Of a DNA stretch of 64,000 bases, positions 48,760 to 59,221 are shown piece after piece. Within the stretch, counting starts at the first letter, position 1. Each line of letters starts with the position of its first letter. Position numbers and translations under genes: made by a program. A model generated the notes under the pieces. It saw only the letters and a program-made list of their open reading frames with translations. It ran no database searches and was not told the DNA's origin. This DNA comes from Trichomonas tenax. Taxonomy: Eukaryota; Parabasalia; Trichomonadida; Trichomonadidae. Location of the stretch: positions 1-64,000 of the forward strand of contig JALKBU010000084.1 in NCBI GenBank assembly GCA_023091735.1, written 5' to 3'.

Positions 48760-51339
48760 TTAAATCTCATCCTGGTCTTCTTCATCCTCTTCAACATCAT
48801 CCGACAATTGTTTGAGAAGCTCCTGAATCATTTCTTTTGACAATGGTTCGTCGTCCTCCTCTTCATCATCAAGAGCATCTTCCTTGATATCTATTATATC
48901 GTGTGTTTTAAGTTCTTTATCATCTTCAGCATTATCCTTATCATCATCCTCCATCATCTTATCGATTTCTTCTGTGAGCTTGAGAGAACGCTGCTTCAGC
49001 TCTTCTGCTTTCTGGAATGTAAATTCATCATCTTCCTCCTCATTCGGAGCTGCTTTTTCTGTTTCAGGATTCTTTTCTTGTTGATCTTCTTCTTCAGCAT
49101 TCTTCACGCCTTCGATTGGAGCATCGTCTTTCACCTCTTCATCATCGATGATCTCTTCTTCCTTTGGCTCTTCAACTGGTGTTTCATCTTGCTTCGCTGG
49201 AACCTCTTCTTGCTTGATGTATTCCTCTTCTTCTAGTTTGCTTTCGACATTGTCATCGACTCTGTTGATATCTAATGCATCTTCTTCTTCAACCTTTTGA
49301 TCATCATTTAATTCATCAGACAAATTAATCTGCTCTTCCTCTTCCTCATGCTGCTGCTCTTCTTCTTCTTGGTTTGTATCCATTGCTTCTTCGTCATCTT
49401 CTTCCTCTTCATCCTTTGTCAATATTTTACTAAGCTTATTTCTAAGTGCTGAGAGGAATTCTGCCTCACTTTCCTCCTCTTCTTGCTTGATTTGGCGTGC
49501 CTTGACTTGCTGGCTCGATGGGGACTTCAGTCCAACAATGTTGAGGTCATCGATATCCTTTGGAGCGTCAAAGAGTTCATCATCTTCATCGCTGCTGAAT
49601 AATATCCTGTCGACGATTTCTTGGTTATCGACCTTTTCTTCCTCCTCTTCAGAGTCGTTTGGTGCGATGATATCCTCAAGCTTTCTGGCATCAACTTTGT
49701 CAGCAACCGGCGGAACGAATGCTGGAACGATGTCGTCATCATCATCAGAAATGTGCTTCTTTGGAGACTTCGATGGCGATGGAGACTGAACAGGAGGATA
49801 CTTCACCTCTGTATTGATTATTGGAGAGACTGGTGGTGGAAGTGCTTCGCTCTCTTCTTCGCTGAATTCGAGCTCTTCTGCAGGGATTATAGCTTCTCTT
49901 GGTGCTTCTTGTTTCTTGGCGCTGTTGTCTGAGATTTTCGCTGACTCTGACTTTCGTGGAGAATCAGACTTCTTTGGAGAGTTCTCCTGTCTTCTTTCAG
50001 CGTGTGGAGATCTGCGAGGAGATGAACGATGTCCACGTGATCTCGATGGATGCGCGTGTGCATCAAGTTGCTTCCTGATCTCCTTGATCTGCCTGTAGAG
50101 ATCTGCTGTGTCTGTGGAGATGTCACTACGCTCTGTATCTAACTCTGCATCGATCTCCTCTTGAATCTTGCGATGCCTCTCATGCCTGGATGATCTGGTC
50201 TTGTGTGGTGGTTCTTCGTCGCTCAAAGAATCGAGAATTGTCTTCTCCTTTGGAGCAATCTTTGGCGATGAAATGAAAGAGCTCTTCATCGGCGATATCT
50301 TTGTGATGCTGCGAGATGTGACTGGCTGTGCTGGTTTGGATGCTGAAAGTGTTGGTTTCTGTGCGATTGGAGATTTCATTGGTGATGCAATTTGTGATTT
50401 AATTGGTGATTGTCTTAAAGTAACCTTTGGAGGAACGTTGACCTGGTAGCTGCTCTGTGGCCACTGTGAGAAGCTTGTTGGAACAGCTGGCTTTGCAGTT
50501 GCCTTGATTGGAGATCTTGATGAGTGATTAATTGATCTTGAGTGTGTATGTGTGTGTGATCTGTGCCTGTGCTGTCCAAAGTCTTCATCGGAATCTGTTG
50601 AAGCGAGTAATTCGCTTGTTGGGATATCTTCAGAATCATCATCAATGTCATCATCAGAATCCGACTCCAAAAGCTCCGCTGTATCAATGTCAGACGATTC
50701 GTATGCCGGTTTTGTGTTGCGAGAACGCTGTGGAACGTGTCTGCTTTTATGGTCTGTGTGATGTGTTCTTTGTGGAGATTTGTGGCTTGTATGCATGTGC
50801 CTGTGTGGTCCTTCAGTATGTCTGCGTCCACCTTTCATTCTGACTTCGTGGTGGCCGTGTGTGAGATCAATATCACGATTTTTAGTTGTTGTCGTATTAT
50901 TGAGGAGATAATCGTATTTAGCGAGGAACTCTGAATCTGATTCCGAGTCCAAATCAATATTATCACGATGTTTCGAATTTCGTTTATGTAAATTCCTGTG
51001 ATTTCTGGATTCAATTGGCGCTGGTTTTGCTACATTTTGTCTGCTGGTGTGATGTGAGTGGTGGTGACTCCTGTGGTGATGCGAATGTTTTGTCGACGGT
51101 TTAGCGACGCTTGTCATCGGTGGAATCGACAACTGTGTCTTCTCCTGTCTGCCAGGCGACTGCACACCAACATCCTGCGTTTTGCCATCATTTGCGGTGC
51201 CCGTTAATGATCTTGTTTTCGCAGGCGAACTGTCGATCAACGACGAGTTGTTCTTCGTCGGTGACGTGAGCGTTTCTCGAAACCTGTTGATTTGGTTCGT
51301 CACCTCTCGAAGCTTCGCCTGAATTAATTCATTACTCAT
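48760..51339 (-). CDS. SP-rich, acidic-tailed disordered protein
   Basis: About 859 residues, mostly disordered. Residues 1-40 may be helical (SNELIQAKLREVTNQINRF), then His/Arg/Ser-rich (a HHRSHHHSHH run), S-P and T-P dipeptides about every 15 residues between 40 and 480 (likely proline-directed kinase sites), then very acidic E/D blocks to the C-terminus. Possible nuclear or centrosomal scaffold, but nothing decides. The frame extends to a GTG at 51378; the first ATG is at 51339. No domain recognised. Confidence 0.65.
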   Translation of the reverse strand: MSNELIQAKLREVTNQINRFRETLTSPTKNNSSLIDSSPAKTRSLTGTANDGKTQDVGVQSPGRQEKTQLSIPPMTSVAKPSTKHSHHHRSHHHSHHTSRQNVAKPAPIESRNHRNLHKRNSKHRDNIDLDSESDSEFLAKYDYLLNNTTTTKNRDIDLTHGHHEVRMKGGRRHTEGPHRHMHTSHKSPQRTHHTDHKSRHVPQRSRNTKPAYESSDIDTAELLESDSDDDIDDDSEDIPTSELLASTDSDEDFGQHRHRSHTHTHSRSINHSSRSPIKATAKPAVPTSFSQWPQSSYQVNVPPKVTLRQSPIKSQIASPMKSPIAQKPTLSASKPAQPVTSRSITKISPMKSSFISSPKIAPKEKTILDSLSDEEPPHKTRSSRHERHRKIQEEIDAELDTERSDISTDTADLYRQIKEIRKQLDAHAHPSRSRGHRSSPRRSPHAERRQENSPKKSDSPRKSESAKISDNSAKKQEAPREAIIPAEELEFSEEESEALPPPVSPIINTEVKYPPVQSPSPSKSPKKHISDDDDDIVPAFVPPVADKVDARKLEDIIAPNDSEEEEEKVDNQEIVDRILFSSDEDDELFDAPKDIDDLNIVGLKSPSSQQVKARQIKQEEEESEAEFLSALRNKLSKILTKDEEEEDDEEAMDTNQEEEEQQHEEEEEQINLSDELNDDQKVEEEDALDINRVDDNVESKLEEEEYIKQEEVPAKQDETPVEEPKEEEIIDDEEVKDDAPIEGVKNAEEEDQQEKNPETEKAAPNEEEDDEFTFQKAEELKQRSLKLTEEIDKMMEDDDKDNAEDDKELKTHDIIDIKEDALDDEEEDDEPLSKEMIQELLKQLSDDVEEDEEDQDEI

Positions 51340-52077
51340 TTTTTTATTTACAACAGAATTGAAAAACTCTGTTTGCACACTAACGTCTTTTTTGAGATCT
51401 TTTTTCGACCGATTTCACACTAAATCTGAATATGCTACTGTCTGTTAAGCATAGAAACAGAAAAATATTTGTTGATCATTGTTTATCTCTTTGATTATCT
51501 TTCACTCTCACATCATCTATCAATGAACAAATATCATTACCTCATATCCACAATATGGTTGCATTGTAACTTCCTAATTCTTTAATTCTCCTAAATAATT
51601 TTGATGTTCTTTCATCAGAATAGACTCTATCCTGTGCTGACATAGATTTGATGAATGGTCATCATTGCAGAGCTTGATCAGAAAGTACAAAATTAATTTA
51701 TTGCAAATTCTGAAAATTTGAATGGGAATGTATTTGAAAAAGTGTTTTAGATGATAAACCATGAATTATGCAATCATTTTGACAAATTCGGTATTTGAAA
51801 TATTGATATTTTTATGGTTAAAAATAAATTTTATAATAAACAAATAATTTTTTTCGTGATTTGCAAAAGAAAAAGTTTTTGCTTTTTCATTAAAAGCACA
51901 ACGCAATATCACAGAACTCAAAGAACTAAGCGAAATTTTGGCGATAAAATTAAGTTTTGCTTGAAATATTTGAAAAAAAATTCACAAAATTAGGAAATTT
52001 CAAGGGTATTTTCGACAATAATAGTAATTAAACTGAGTATTTTAATAAACAATAGTTATATAAATCAACAATAGAAA
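51340..52077. other. intergenic
   Basis: AT-rich spacer upstream of the SP-rich gene and downstream of the CFAP97-like gene. A run near 51870-51905 includes the inverted pair AAAAAG/CTTTTT. No gene seen. Confidence 0.5.
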
Positions 52078-53316
52078 TTAAAAATCAGGAAGATCTAATG
52101 CGTCGTCATCATCCTCAAAATTCTCTTCGCTTGATTTCTTTTCTTCCTTTGCTGGCTCCTTCTTCTCCTCCTCAACCTTTTCTTCGTGCTTTGATTCAGA
52201 AGAGACTGAATCAGAGTCATCTCCACCGAAGTCTGAAGAGAAGAGATCTTCCTCATGTTTCTGTTCAGTATCTTTTTCTTCCTCTTTTGTTTCTTTTGGC
52301 TTATCACTGCTCTTTGAGCTCTTCGAAGATTTAGATGATGCAAATGATATATCAGAGCTGCTGGACTTAATGTCAGACTCTTTCTTGCTCGATCTTGATG
52401 AGCTGAACTTTTCCTCATTCTTCTTCTCTTCCTGTGGCTGTGGAGCTTCTCTTGACTGCGTTTCTGCTGGTTCAAGCTTCGAATCCATGACTTCTGACAG
52501 CGGAAGAGAGTTATCTTGCTTCTTTGGAGCTGGCTGAGGTGCGATATTCGACTTTCTTTCAGTCTCGCGTCCTGAGTTTTGTTTGTAAGTTTCGTCAGCA
52601 TCTGTTGATGTAAGGAACGTTTCTGCGTCTGCAGGGTTCTGAGCTTTAACGAGCGGAACTCTTCTCTTCGGCTGTGTCGCAGAAGAGTCCGTTTTCGCGT
52701 TGTAAGCTGAAGAAGACTTGCTGGACTTCTTCTTTGATTCTGTCGATGTCGAGACGAGTGATGTGGACTCTGTCGTCGAATCTGTTTCAACGAGATTCTT
52801 TCCATAGCCGAATCTGATATTTTCTGATTCGTACTCTGGTCTATAATTTTCGGATAGCTGCATATCGATGTTATCGCTGTCGGTGATGTCGCTGTCGAAG
52901 GAAGATGGGTCTTGGATCTCGTCTGAGGAAGATGTGAATTTTTGTTGGCGAATAAGAGGAATTCTCGAAGCTGGTGCCTTGTACTTGTCTGTGTCCTGCT
53001 TGAAGAGGTCGATGTCGTCGTAAATATCCTGCTTTGGCCTTGCTGTTTGCGGTTTGAGTTCGAATTTTCTTGGAGTTATAGATTTGTTTTTAGTTCTATC
53101 GAGAAGTTTCTCCTTTCTCTCCATTCCTGCGATCATCAGCCTCCTGTTTTGCTCATTTTTCTTCTGTAATTCCCTCAATCTTCCAGATAACGGCGGCTGT
53201 GTTGTGTTAATTGTCGGTCTCGCGTCTGCGAGAGCCTTCATATGCTTGTTGTAGGCATCCTCCTGCTCTCTCATTTGCAGATACCTGTTCGCTGCTGGTT
53301 TCTCTCGGACAGACAT
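52078..53316 (-). CDS. CFAP97 (Hemingway)-like protein
   Basis: A 412-residue protein. The first 75 residues carry the Hemingway/CFAP97 pattern: a helix QEDAYNKHMKALADARPTIN, the T-x-P-P turn (NTTQPPLSGRL), then the basic coiled helix LRELQKKNEQNRRLM. The rest is disordered, Ser-rich and acidic, with SSS tracts (SSSKSSSAYNAKTDSS). CFAP97 proteins are linked to sperm flagella and motile cilia; a flagellar role here is inferred. The match is short, so confidence is moderate. Motif copies precede it at 53431 and 53451. Confidence 0.5.
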   Translation of the reverse strand: MSVREKPAANRYLQMREQEDAYNKHMKALADARPTINTTQPPLSGRLRELQKKNEQNRRLMIAGMERKEKLLDRTKNKSITPRKFELKPQTARPKQDIYDDIDLFKQDTDKYKAPASRIPLIRQQKFTSSSDEIQDPSSFDSDITDSDNIDMQLSENYRPEYESENIRFGYGKNLVETDSTTESTSLVSTSTESKKKSSKSSSAYNAKTDSSATQPKRRVPLVKAQNPADAETFLTSTDADETYKQNSGRETERKSNIAPQPAPKKQDNSLPLSEVMDSKLEPAETQSREAPQPQEEKKNEEKFSSSRSSKKESDIKSSSSDISFASSKSSKSSKSSDKPKETKEEEKDTEQKHEEDLFSSDFGGDDSDSVSSESKHEEKVEEEKKEPAKEEKKSSEENFEDDDDALDLPDF

Positions 53317-53661
53317 TTTTTATATAAACGTATATTTTCTGCCCATTTCTATTTTTTCGATTTCACTTTAAATTTAATCTAATTAAAGTCTATAGATAAT
53401 GAAAACATAAGAAAAATTAAGATTTAATATTTTGTCATGTAAATATTATTTGTGACAAGTAAAATATATACATAGCATTTTTTATTTTAGATACAGCCCC
53501 TGCAATATTTAAAAAAGCAATCATTACTCGGTCTTCAATATGCGTCTTATAGAAACTATTGTTTTGGTAGAAGACAGTGGCTATGAAGAAGCACAGCCTT
53601 TTATCGTTATAAAGATGTAAATGACGTTATCAAGTCTTAAATTTCCGTTGATAGATACAAT
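53317..53661. other. intergenic with motif copies and a relic
   Basis: Motif copies on the minus strand at 53431-53443 (TTTGTCATGTAAA) and 53451-53465 (TTGTGACAAGTAAAA), cores 20 bases apart. From 53520 to 53630 a less AT-rich piece (residues VEDSGYEEAQPFIV in one frame) may be coding debris. Confidence 0.4.
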
Positions 53662-54746
53662 TCATGGTAGATTAACATTTGTGAAATTATCCAGATAATT
53701 CATGAATTTTTTGAAAAAAGAAGTGTTGAAAAATATGAAATTCATGACTAAATTCAATGGAATGCAGATCATTAATGACTGCAAATATACAACCAATGAA
53801 TGATGAAGAATGCCATAGAATCTATTTTCTTTTTTGTTTTCAGCATGAAACTGCTTGAAAGGCTCAGATAAAGAAAATGGATTATGATGCCAAACATAAA
53901 CATAATACGATTGATCAGAGATGAAATTTATGACATAACTCAAAGGCTTGCGCATATAATATTAAAAACATCACAGATATCATAGGAAGAGGCGCTTGCA
54001 TTAAATCAGATTTCAAATATTTTAATAAAAGTTGATTTTTAAACATTCTGTTAAATTTCTTCATCATTCCAAAATAGTGTAAATATGAAAAGAAACAGAA
54101 CAACATGAAGGCAATATTGAAGTGCAAATGCATATTACTTAATCTAATAAAAGCACCTAAGACTAAATTAAGAATAAAAAAGTTATAATTCATCCCATTT
54201 CCCCATTTACTCACTGAATTACATAATTGTTCATACTTCCTAAAGCTGTGTAATATATAAATGCTAAAACACAGAAAAGCCCAAAGAAATTCAGCTTCCT
54301 CAATTCTCTACACATTAAACTAAAAAGAAGCAATCCAAACATGAAAGGACCTGAAAACCAGAATATGGAAATAAAATAGGAAAACAATGATACATTAATT
54401 GAGTTCGATCAAATTTCGTTTTTCCATCGTGGACTGCAGAAAAGTAAATAATCAATGACATGAAAAGAGTTTGTAAATGCAAATGAATCAATTGAGATAT
54501 TTTAAACTCGCTTTTAGACAAGAAATATCCCGAACATGCAATAAATATAGAATTGCAAATTGTTGTCAAATTCTGCATAAACATTATTCCTGGATATTTC
54601 TCATTATAGCCTCTATAATAAAACCAGACACAATGGCGCATTATTACGCATAACATAGCGTATATTTTGATCAATTCGAAGTTAGCGTCGCGATTCAAAG
54701 ACTTGAAATTAAGGAAACGCTCGAAAAAAGATGAAAAAGAATTCAT
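53662..54746 (-). pseudogene. acyltransferase-3 family pseudogene
   Basis: A membrane acyltransferase (OafA/OatA-like) broken by three frameshifts. Piece 1 starts MNSFSSFFERFLNFKS with NFELIKIYAMLCVIMRH (the typical first helix), then LQTLFMSLIIYFSA and FPILFPYS. It continues in another frame at about 54355 with FWFSGPFMFGLLLFS and reads to NNYVIQ, stops, then shifts near 54210 to SKWGNGMNYNFFILNLVLG, and shifts again near 53950 to MRKPLSYVINFISDQSYYVY and WHHNPFSL, the usual last block. All parts are in order, so this is a recently decayed gene of bacterial-like style, possibly laterally acquired. Shifts at about 54355, 54210 and 53950 could also be checked as sequencing errors, but three make decay likelier. 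Confidence 0.65.
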
Positions 54747-55230
54747 GGGAAAAAAGCAATATAGGTGTAAACGATAGGCCTTTTTGAGGCGATTATCGTC
54801 CCCGATTCTCAATTTTTAGATCGCTCTACAATCACACTTTGATGTTTTATATTTTTTATCTCAGCGATTATTAAAGTTTTTTGAAATCTTTTTAATCAAC
54901 ATATTCTATATGGCATGATTAAGCTATATGTTCAACCGATTTGATTTCCAATATTCAGAACGATAGCAATGACGATAGACACCTATAAAAGTAATTACCG
55001 ACTTGATATTTAAAATCCATTTTTTCTAATTACACCATGATGCACATATTTTCAAAGTTTTGGAAGATTTTTTTTGCAATATGGAATGGCTCTCTATCTA
55101 TTATCTAGTTAGAAAAAATGCTAAATAAGCTAATTTTTCTCTGAATATATTACTATAAGATATTTTGTGTTTAATATAACATTACTGTTGATACTGCGAT
55201 CCAGCAGCAACAGATATTTCACGCGTGGAT
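54747..55230. other. intergenic
   Basis: AT-rich spacer between the acyltransferase pseudogene and the PAP2 gene. No gene or strong motif. Confidence 0.5.
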
Positions 55231-55983
55231 TTAGAGTTGATACATTGGATCTTCTCTCTTACGATTTGTCATGAAAATCCTGTTTGCCTGTGATGAGTAT
55301 ATCATCGCAGAGCATCCAATGCCAATGATTACTCCTCCAACAACATCACTAACGTGATGCATATAATCAGTAATTCTTGTTGCAGCAATGAATGTAGCGA
55401 TCATTATTGGAATGAAACGAAGAACAATCCACCAAATTTCTTCACCGTTATGGAAGAATTGGCCTAAAAACAAACACATCCAAGTTCCTGTTGCAAATGA
55501 ATTCGAAGCGTGTCCTGATGGGAAAGATAGTCTCGCATCACGTTTGTGTGAAGATGGGCCTGTGCATTTCTTTGTGTTTTCGTTGTATTGGCAATAACTG
55601 AAAAAGTTTGGTCTTGGACGTGCAACAGTGACCTTAAGAGCTTCAGTAATGAGGAGAGTGAGGCACAGGGACTGTGCGATACTCATTACTGCGAGGCATA
55701 AATCAATTCTTCGTGGATATGCTAAAGTTAATACTCCAAGAGTAGCGCAAGGAAGAATAATGATGAGGATTGCGACTACTGGGACACCGAGGGTTTCTCC
55801 TGAGTAGGGATATCTTTCGTTGAAGTTCTCAAAGAACGCGATTCTTTGTTTGGGCTCAATCATCAAGGCGATGACGACTGAGACAAGGCCGAGACATATA
55901 GTGGCGAACCACTCGGGAAGATTGTCGAGAAATGATTTCCAAAAATATGTGAATTCAGAAGAAAAAGTCTTGAATAACTTCAT
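55231..55983 (-). CDS. PAP2-type lipid phosphate phosphatase
   Basis: A 250-residue phosphatase with about six membrane segments. The three signature motifs are present: KVTVARPRPNFF (K and RP), LSFPSGHAS (PSGH) and TRITDYMHHVSDVVGG (R and H/D, with Thr for the usual Ser before Arg). It should dephosphorylate lipid phosphates such as phosphatidate or diacylglycerol pyrophosphate at membranes. The leader TTTTTCAAAATG is initiator-like. Length is normal for eukaryotic LPPs of this size class. Convergent or tandem neighbours are pseudogenes. Confidence 0.9.
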   Translation of the reverse strand: MKLFKTFSSEFTYFWKSFLDNLPEWFATICLGLVSVVIALMIEPKQRIAFFENFNERYPYSGETLGVPVVAILIIILPCATLGVLTLAYPRRIDLCLAVMSIAQSLCLTLLITEALKVTVARPRPNFFSYCQYNENTKKCTGPSSHKRDARLSFPSGHASNSFATGTWMCLFLGQFFHNGEEIWWIVLRFIPIMIATFIAATRITDYMHHVSDVVGGVIIGIGCSAMIYSSQANRIFMTNRKREDPMYQL

Positions 55984-56191
55984 TTTGAAAAACAGGGGAA
56001 AGTTGGTGCAATAACCCTTAAATTATATGCATCATATTCTATGATGGAATACATCATCAATCATCGTTATAAAGATAACAAGAACATGAACACAACACTA
56101 TTGACGATATGATAGTTGAATGTATACATTTGCAAATGTTATCTACGTGCTTATACCAGCAAAAATTATATTTGTCTTTGCAAAAATCAAG

Positions 56192-56258
56192 TTTTTTGCT
56201 TTTTTAGCCAAAATTGGAATACGTCAACTAAAGACCTTCGCTAGCTAAAAAAGCGAAA
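56192..56258. repeat. inverted repeat with 35-nt spacer
   Basis: GCTTTTTTAGC (56198-56208) and its exact complement GCTAAAAAAGC (56244-56254) face each other around a 35-nt loop; flanking T and A runs extend the pairing by a few bases. Could be a small hairpin RNA or a remnant of a terminal repeat. Confidence 0.4.
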
Positions 56259-56289
56259 ATTATTGAGTAACAACATCGATTGTGCTAAT

Positions 56290-57987
56290 ATTTAATTTCA
56301 CAAGGATTTGCTGAATGAGTCCGAAATTCAGCACAAACACAACTAGGTGTTGCTCTCTGTAGCACTCACAGCAGCATAATCTAAATCAGTCGACATCCAA
56401 GGTTTTGCGATTGATTCAGAGGCTTTGCTTTCAATGAGATTTGATCATTTAGATAAAAACCTAAGCTTTCTAAGCTACTTTGCAGCATTATGTTGATTAG
56501 AATGCGAATGCATAATCAAAAGAGATTATGTGATAAGGAGCATTATCAGCTAATGACTCATTTTGATTCCTAAGACATACAAATCGATCTATTCATGCAT
56601 TGCTTTCCTTACAATCATTAACGCACTGGAGCTTGCAAAATGTGATGAATGAAGGCGAAGAAGGTTTTAAAAGCATAACACATAATATATAACTGTATGC
56701 TGCCTTAATTTCATTTCCATCCCTATGTGGAAGCATGTTTTCAAGCCATGAAATCATTTCAGAATAATGCATATTTTTTGTTTCCTTTATAGTTAAATAT
56801 GTGACCAGAGTCATATGTGAGTATTCCATATTTACAAGCTTTAATGTGCTGTTATCTAATATATCAAATACTGAGATTTGTATCTAAAACACCATCTCTC
56901 TGATCTTACATGAAAAAATGTGAATATTTAAATTAAAAAATAAAATGAAAAAATGAGAATAATCAACTTTGCTTTTCGAACCTGTTTCCTATGACCAAAG
57001 ATAGTGTTTTATTATGCATGTATAAGATCAGTTCAATAAGTTCATTATCATTTGTGAATTAATACTAAAGTAACATCGTCATAGTGCATATTATGAAATA
57101 CTCATAGAGTATCAGATGAGGTAATAGAGATAGCGATATTTATTTTCTCTCAGTGATATTTTTTTTGATCAATTTCATATTCAAGATATAGTATTGTGTA
57201 ATTTTTGTGCGATCTATGAAGCAATCATTCCATGGCCATTTGATGCAATTTTGAATCACCAAATGAGGTTTAAACATCTTCGAAGATAAATTATAATCAA
57301 TTTACAACATTTGATTGAGTTTCATGTGTTTATTCACTGCTAACTTGCTCGAGTTGAAAAGCATATGTCTAATCTCTTTCAATTTTAATGAAAACAATGT
57401 TGATCATGAATTAGTGGGGACTGTGAAAAAAATGTTGATGTTAAGCTTAGTTGTTCACATAGCATATTCGCCATATCACATATTAATTGGTTCGCAGTGT
57501 GTTAACAAAACAACGAAAATATTTGGTATCAAATTTCGAAATCTCCACAGTAAAGTCGAAATAAAGCATTTTGTGAATCAATTTCACATTGACCGATTTA
57601 TGTGCAAGCGAAAGCAATCGTGAAAACATATGCTTGTTCAATGCGAATAATTTCACAGATTTAAATAATTCATGAGAACCGAACGAAACCCAAGTTTTCA
57701 TACTCAAGGAGCACAGCACGGCCATGGTATGAGCTGAAATAAACTCAATAGACATTTTACACTTTTTGTCAATTCAAAAAACAGAGAATTGCAAAATATT
57801 TTGATACAAATGGGTCATTTGGCTGCAAAAAGGGAAACGAGGACATTCTCACAATAGCCGTTTTTTGTGCGTAGCAACTGTACAAAGAGATGATGAAAAC
57901 TGACATAAAAGTATCACTAAAAATATCAAAAAACTCATCTATATCTCTAGGAGAATCAAATGGATAATTAATGTTAAAACGTGACAT
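56290..57987 (-). pseudogene. decayed ARM-like gene
   Basis: On the minus strand, pieces of an ARM-like protein lie in order but in different frames. From 57987 (MSRFNINYPFDSPRDIDEFF to FLQPNDPFVSKYFAILCFLN), a frameshift in a T run near 57783, then FISAHTMAVLCSLSMKTW and following to 57483. A low-similarity stretch follows, then 56890-56593 (NSTLKLVNMEYSHMTLVTYL; PHRDGNEIKAAYSY), and pieces near 56570 (ESLADNAPYHIISFDYAF) and 56300-56420 (SIAKPWMSTDLDYAAVS; VVFVLNFGLIQQILVKL). Multiple stops mean it is not functional. It resembles the neighbouring intact ARM gene at 62505 in style. Confidence 0.5.
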
Positions 57988-58486
57988 ATTAATAAATGTG
58001 ACGGAAACAAAAGGTGACGATTGGCTCAAAAAGTGACAAGTTCGGAAAAAATTGAGAGAAAATTTTAATGTTAAAACCTTGTTTTTCGGTACTTTTAAGC
58101 AAAATAAGACACATTCTATTAATTTTTCTATTGAACCTTTTACTAAATTTATATGATATCTCGGTTAAATATAGTAATATTGTTATCTGTAAACTTCTCA
58201 ATTTATTTCAACACTAAAAAGTCAAATTTTTTTGTTATTTGTTAAAACAACATATTTTAGTGCTATAAAATTTGAGAAGTTCGTTCACGTTCCAAAATCT
58301 GTTTTATTCTATATCTTATGAAGAATAAAAATAGAATGTTTAGCAATTGAGAGATTTACAAACTTACAGGTTTGTTGAATTTCCGTTAACACGTCAAAAA
58401 TCACGACCTTCAGTGTTGAGTTTCAATATTTAACGAAAACAGATAAAAATTAAGCCTGTAAAATTCATTTGAATTCATATTTCAAA
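57988..58486. other. intergenic
   Basis: AT-rich region between the decayed gene and the Myb gene. A TGACATATTAATAAATGTGAC inverted-repeat-like stretch lies near 57980. Nothing else. Confidence 0.45.
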
Positions 58487-59044
58487 ATGGATAGAAAGTT
58501 ACCCAACGGAACGAGGCCAGTCCGAAAACAAGGCGAGATGAGGTCAAAGTTTTCCAAAGCCGAAGATGCCAAGTTGTTACACTTAGTTAATGAAAGCGGG
58601 AAGAATCCAAATTGGCGGTCTATCAGTTATGCGATGGAAACTAGAACCCCTCGTCAATGCCGCGAGCGCTACCAAAATTACTTGAGGCCGTCTATCGAAA
58701 AAAGCGTGTGGACACCACAAGAAGATGAAATTTTATTGAAACAATACGAAATATTCGGTAATAAATGGAATTGTATTGCGAAAAATATGAAAGGAAGGAC
58801 TGGAAACACCATAAGAAACAGGTTCTTGTCGCTCTACCGAAAACAGCACAAAAATGACAAAGTTGAACCAGTTGATGTTAAACAAGAAAATGAAATCCCC
58901 ATCCATTTGCCAGAGATCACAGCGCTCCCGCACGCTTCTGAAATACCAAACTTTCTAGTTGATGTTCAAACTCCGAAAGTCCGTAGATTCATTTTACCAC
59001 CACCAACAACAATTCACGTTCAGAACGCGCCTACAACATTGTAA
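58487..59044 (+). CDS. Myb-like R2R3 DNA-binding protein
   Basis: A 185-residue protein with two Myb repeats: repeat 1 (about 25-72) SKFSKAEDAKLLHLVNES and NWRSISYAMETRTPRQCRER, with Phe in place of the first Trp; repeat 2 (about 77-125) SVWTPQEDEILLKQYEIFGN, then KWNCIAKNMKGRTGNTIRNR. These are the helix-turn-helix repeats with recognition helices ending RTPRQCRERY and RTGNTIRNRF. The tail (125-185) is low complexity. Trichomonads encode many small R2R3 Myb factors that bind promoters. The leader is TTTCAAAATGG. The frame extends to a TTG 18 bases upstream; the ATG at 58487 is used. Confidence 0.9.
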   Translation: MDRKLPNGTRPVRKQGEMRSKFSKAEDAKLLHLVNESGKNPNWRSISYAMETRTPRQCRERYQNYLRPSIEKSVWTPQEDEILLKQYEIFGNKWNCIAKNMKGRTGNTIRNRFLSLYRKQHKNDKVEPVDVKQENEIPIHLPEITALPHASEIPNFLVDVQTPKVRRFILPPPTTIHVQNAPTTL

Positions 59045-59221
59045 TCTTTATTTTGTTATGTTTTAAATATTTCATCGTCGCTTATTTTCATTAGCAATAT
59101 TTTTTTATATGATTCGTTATCATTGATTAATGCCTATTTTACCATAATATGATAATGTCCGTCAATAAAACTAAATAGTTATCTAATTTATTATACAAAA
59201 CAATATATATTTGTGTTGGTC

